A stretch of DNA of 64,000 nucleotides, from positions 3,286,001 through 3,350,000 of the forward strand of contig CBDICG010000002.1 of the NCBI GenBank assembly GCA_965277275.1. The letters are read 5' to 3'. The position numbers were made by a program, and so were the translations under genes. This stretch comes from HLUCCA09 sp965277275 (GTDB lineage Bacteria; Pseudomonadota; Alphaproteobacteria; Rhodobacterales; Rhodobacteraceae). The notes beneath the pieces are model-generated. The model did no database searches. It worked only from the letters and a program-made list of their open reading frames with translations, and was not told where the DNA came from. Below, in pieces: positions 62,501 to 64,000 of this stretch; the stretch's first letter is position 1; every line of letters starts with the position of its first letter.

Positions 62501-64000
62501 GACAGGTCGCCGTCACCGCATGGTCTAACGACGGCCGCAGCTATGGCGGCGTCTGGCAAGGTGCGGGAAATGCGCCAGTATTGCGCCCGCTGTCGCCCGT
62601 CACCTTGCCAGTAATCGCCGCTTCCCCAGGTGAGATCCTCGACGTGTCAAGCTTCGAGACAGTGTGGGCCGTGGCCCGGGCGGACGGCGTCGAGATTGGG
62701 CGGCGAAACGCCTCCGCACTGCGCGGCACGCTCGACTTTCCAGACGACGTTGGCGTCCAGTCCATGCCCTTTCAGATGGGGCAGTCGCATTTGTTCTTAT
62801 CAGGTTCCGCTGTCGATCCGGAGACGCTGTGGTTCCTGCCGCGCGACCAGGATCTTGAGGCGCTGAGGGGTTCGCTTGAAGACGCAACTTTGAGCTATCA
62901 GCCCAGTGACGATCGCGGCTGGCTTCACGCGTCCGCCGAAAATCAGCTGTGGCGGATCGATGCGACAGGTAGGGTGTTGTCCTGCGAGATCCTTGCGGCG
63001 CGTTCGACGGATTGGGGTTGCGAAACGGTGGCGTCGGCCCCAGTGGCCATCGACCCCGCCGGGCTCCGCGCGGCATCCGAATACCGGGACACACTCTACA
63101 TTCTTTTGGCCGAAAGGCTGTTCCGTCTGGATGAGGATTTGCGCAATCCGATCGAGATTGGTGCTCCTGTTGCTTCGCATGAATCGACCTTCTTCAGCCA
63201 TGACGGCGGTTTGTTTCTCTGGGAAGGGCCCGGTCGTGATGTTTGGCGCATCGACCATGAGGCAGGACGGATGACTCCTTTCCTTCGTGACGTCGAGCGC
63301 ATGGCAAAGTCCCGCAATCGGCTTATGACGCTTGCTGCCGGCACGCTCTCCATCGACGGCCAGCCTGTCACTCACAGGGCTGCCAGCTTTGACTGGGCCT
63401 CAGGCGGCCCCGTATTCGGGATCGACGTCGACGGGAGCTTGATCGTGGGCGACGGGCGCGTGCGCGCGCTGGCCCTTCCAAGCGACGGATCGGACGTCAC
63501 CCAAGTCATTCCTGACACTTATGGTATCAGTGACGAAGTACGGCGCGAGGGCGTCTGGGTCGAGCGGCGGCGCCCTAACGGTGGGCACAGTGTCAATTTC
63601 CATGCAACGTCGCGATGCGAAGTCTTCCCCGGGAGCGAGCAGACGGATGTGTGTTATCATACACTGTTCCAAAAGAACTTGCCCCTCCCTGACGGAGAAC
63701 GCCTGCGCGGCGTGCCGAGCGCGTCTTGGACCATGCTTCTCAGTGACACGGCGCAGTTCGACATGGCGCAAGTCAGCGCGGCGCAAGCCAACGCAGTGCA
63801 AACTGAAGTCGAGCGATCTGCAAGCAGGACGCCTGGCGCCACGGGCGGCTGGCAACCGCAGAGCCGGGTGCCATGGCTGTCCCATTTCCCCCGGCGCGAC
63901 CAAACGCCCCAGGTCGCTGATATGCTGGTGCCACGCGGCTCCCTGTCGGAAATCGCGCCGCCACGGATCGTGACCGACGCCCTTCCTACCCTCGACAACG
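59527..64000 (+). CDS. Giant single-pass beta-propeller-like protein, incomplete at window end
   Basis: From GTG 59527 the frame stays open to the last base, at least 1,491 residues. After a basic N-terminus a membrane helix lies at about 44-63 (LPVVLLALLLIAGAAFLGQT). The rest is a long series of beta-rich units with endings such as GGVWRAI, RRWRTL, RDWRGPV, RQWRRDA and WRIDHEAGRM, spaced like propeller blades, with few cysteines. This resembles sensor-type multi-propeller proteins, but no repeat family is certain. It closes, or continues, the array. Confidence 0.75.
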   Translation, partial: MTRARNGGQDRNDWTGLRQDAGVAAVRRRREALRDARLEERIDLPVVLLALLLIAGAAFLGQTAARSEDGFGQFDPEVLRPAPDERILENLRDHEAPIIDATTVNDSRDRILIARRDGQMHFYDRATGLFSNERFDPGPDLAGTLAMIGNDCTRMSFSGPDSNCDSGDLFALTDAGGLARRAPLAGWQTVLSDVPWTGDTGKQVEQQELVAWAASASGRYILVLAGQQGAAILDQNGGVWRAIPNPGRLADIAPGDRVRLVVDGETFWIGSALGLARVAGSSPDSLDWHPNDALSVRDMTRAAGGRILAIIEAPCPNGQADCLSVSEVRGIRDLSVLVGENEINSNLSDATVAHAALQAGRVVTFGRGGISVYDPQGRRWRTLEHQTVTAVYAGAEGETVHAAVGNDVLRVSGAREADRWTASDGPFSQILVAPGGDVLALDAAGQVRDVRADRVLAWRDPGRPPDARFETGASIRSLSLVLGPSGALVHDASVRRFSWIPAGQLDPVLRAPGQRLFAVGEAFWLVSDRNVVEVSVDGDFPDHALAAVSIPQTQGLRGPFRSVSAAGNGLWIVDALGQPFNLSRSASGQVSRAAPIGAPRAQPGPVSTATASPTGLYFGGERAIWFYDIARRDWRGPVQPPEGGRLRDLAWSDALNVLMEDGRVLRLDDTWDTVFGRSDRAFLGRRDITDAMSSGGNLYLGGNGGVQRYSPGQSAFSPPVTGGSGDVRLISVRNGMPTWLSNNVLRRGGSAMTDKAVLGAWSTPGGTLAMARDGRGRMHSVFFPEGAERPVCTHFTADAPLGNPIDATVLPGDRVFVVTSGGAGIYVPSQRRWLAVQGVDSVSPDLRLHQAGGYLLAATRTRLRTIPISSIPVLDSCATPKITFGWATDTGTIRVVEVDDASGSVALLDATGRVGLWRSGSVIPVLPESEPGPGEGDLSRVLRLGPTLVFSAKEGIWSYNSNTRQWRRDAFAFGTTPGPRLSMVDIRATGTGQVAVTAWSNDGRSYGGVWQGAGNAPVLRPLSPVTLPVIAASPGEILDVSSFETVWAVARADGVEIGRRNASALRGTLDFPDDVGVQSMPFQMGQSHLFLSGSAVDPETLWFLPRDQDLEALRGSLEDATLSYQPSDDRGWLHASAENQLWRIDATGRVLSCEILAARSTDWGCETVASAPVAIDPAGLRAASEYRDTLYILLAERLFRLDEDLRNPIEIGAPVASHESTFFSHDGGLFLWEGPGRDVWRIDHEAGRMTPFLRDVERMAKSRNRLMTLAAGTLSIDGQPVTHRAASFDWASGGPVFGIDVDGSLIVGDGRVRALALPSDGSDVTQVIPDTYGISDEVRREGVWVERRRPNGGHSVNFHATSRCEVFPGSEQTDVCYHTLFQKNLPLPDGERLRGVPSASWTMLLSDTAQFDMAQVSAAQANAVQTEVERSASRTPGATGGWQPQSRVPWLSHFPRRDQTPQVADMLVPRGSLSEIAPPRIVTDALPTLDN

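Overview
The window reads as high-GC alphaproteobacterial DNA, most likely from a member of the Rhodobacteraceae (Roseobacter group). Three things point there: a nosRZDFYLX cluster with Tat-exported NosZ and NosX, a cytochrome cd1-type nir and cNOR-type nor gene set, and dense, short-overlap operons. The species cannot be named from sequence alone.

Region 1 (1-20,100) is a denitrification island in two conditions. At its left edge is a Crp/Fnr regulator cut by the window start. After it come decayed norC-norB and nnrS on the minus strand, and decayed nirF, nirD, nirG, nirJ and nirN on the plus strand, with nirH still an open frame. Damage includes frameshifts, stops, a lost NorC heme motif and lost NirJ cysteines. 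The place expected for nirS, nirE and nirC holds unrelated fragments. The adjoining nosRZDFYLX operon (10,689-19,235, minus) is intact with its ligand and catalytic motifs, and is read divergently from a second Crp/Fnr regulator across an Fnr/NnrR-like box. The layout suggests an organism that has lost NO2- and NO reduction at this locus but kept N2O reduction.

Region 2 (20,100-35,460) is accessory DNA. It has a TetR regulator beside a 21-bp palindrome, a CPBP membrane protease overlapping a serine beta-lactamase-like hydrolase, a Tat-exported dienelactone hydrolase, and then a scrap yard of insertion sequences: IS5-type fragments, a porin fragment, an IS3-family element inserted into an IS481-type transposase, a frameshifted methyltransferase and an intact IS110-type element. 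Six copies of a small palindromic element with conserved flanks and covarying stems lie inside the transposase genes. An SDR-MFS pair closes the region.

Region 3 (35,531 to about 42,240) looks like an integrated satellite-like element. It carries the 5' half of tRNA-Gly(UCC), a P4-type tyrosine integrase, an AlpA-like small HTH protein, a primase-helicase with a VapE domain, a small gene lacking a normal start codon, and a 12-copy iteron-like array. No right attachment site was found.

Region 4 (42,867 to the window end) is one uninterrupted plus-strand array of twelve genes, about 21 kb. It holds a membrane protein with a 21-copy 12-residue repeat; a Bat-like module (MoxR ATPase, DUF58 protein, two von Willebrand factor A proteins); a second MoxR/RavA-like ATPase with a vWA-like partner; four unrecognised proteins; and a giant single-pass protein (at least 1,491 residues) that runs off the window. 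It is the best candidate here for a system that is not well described.
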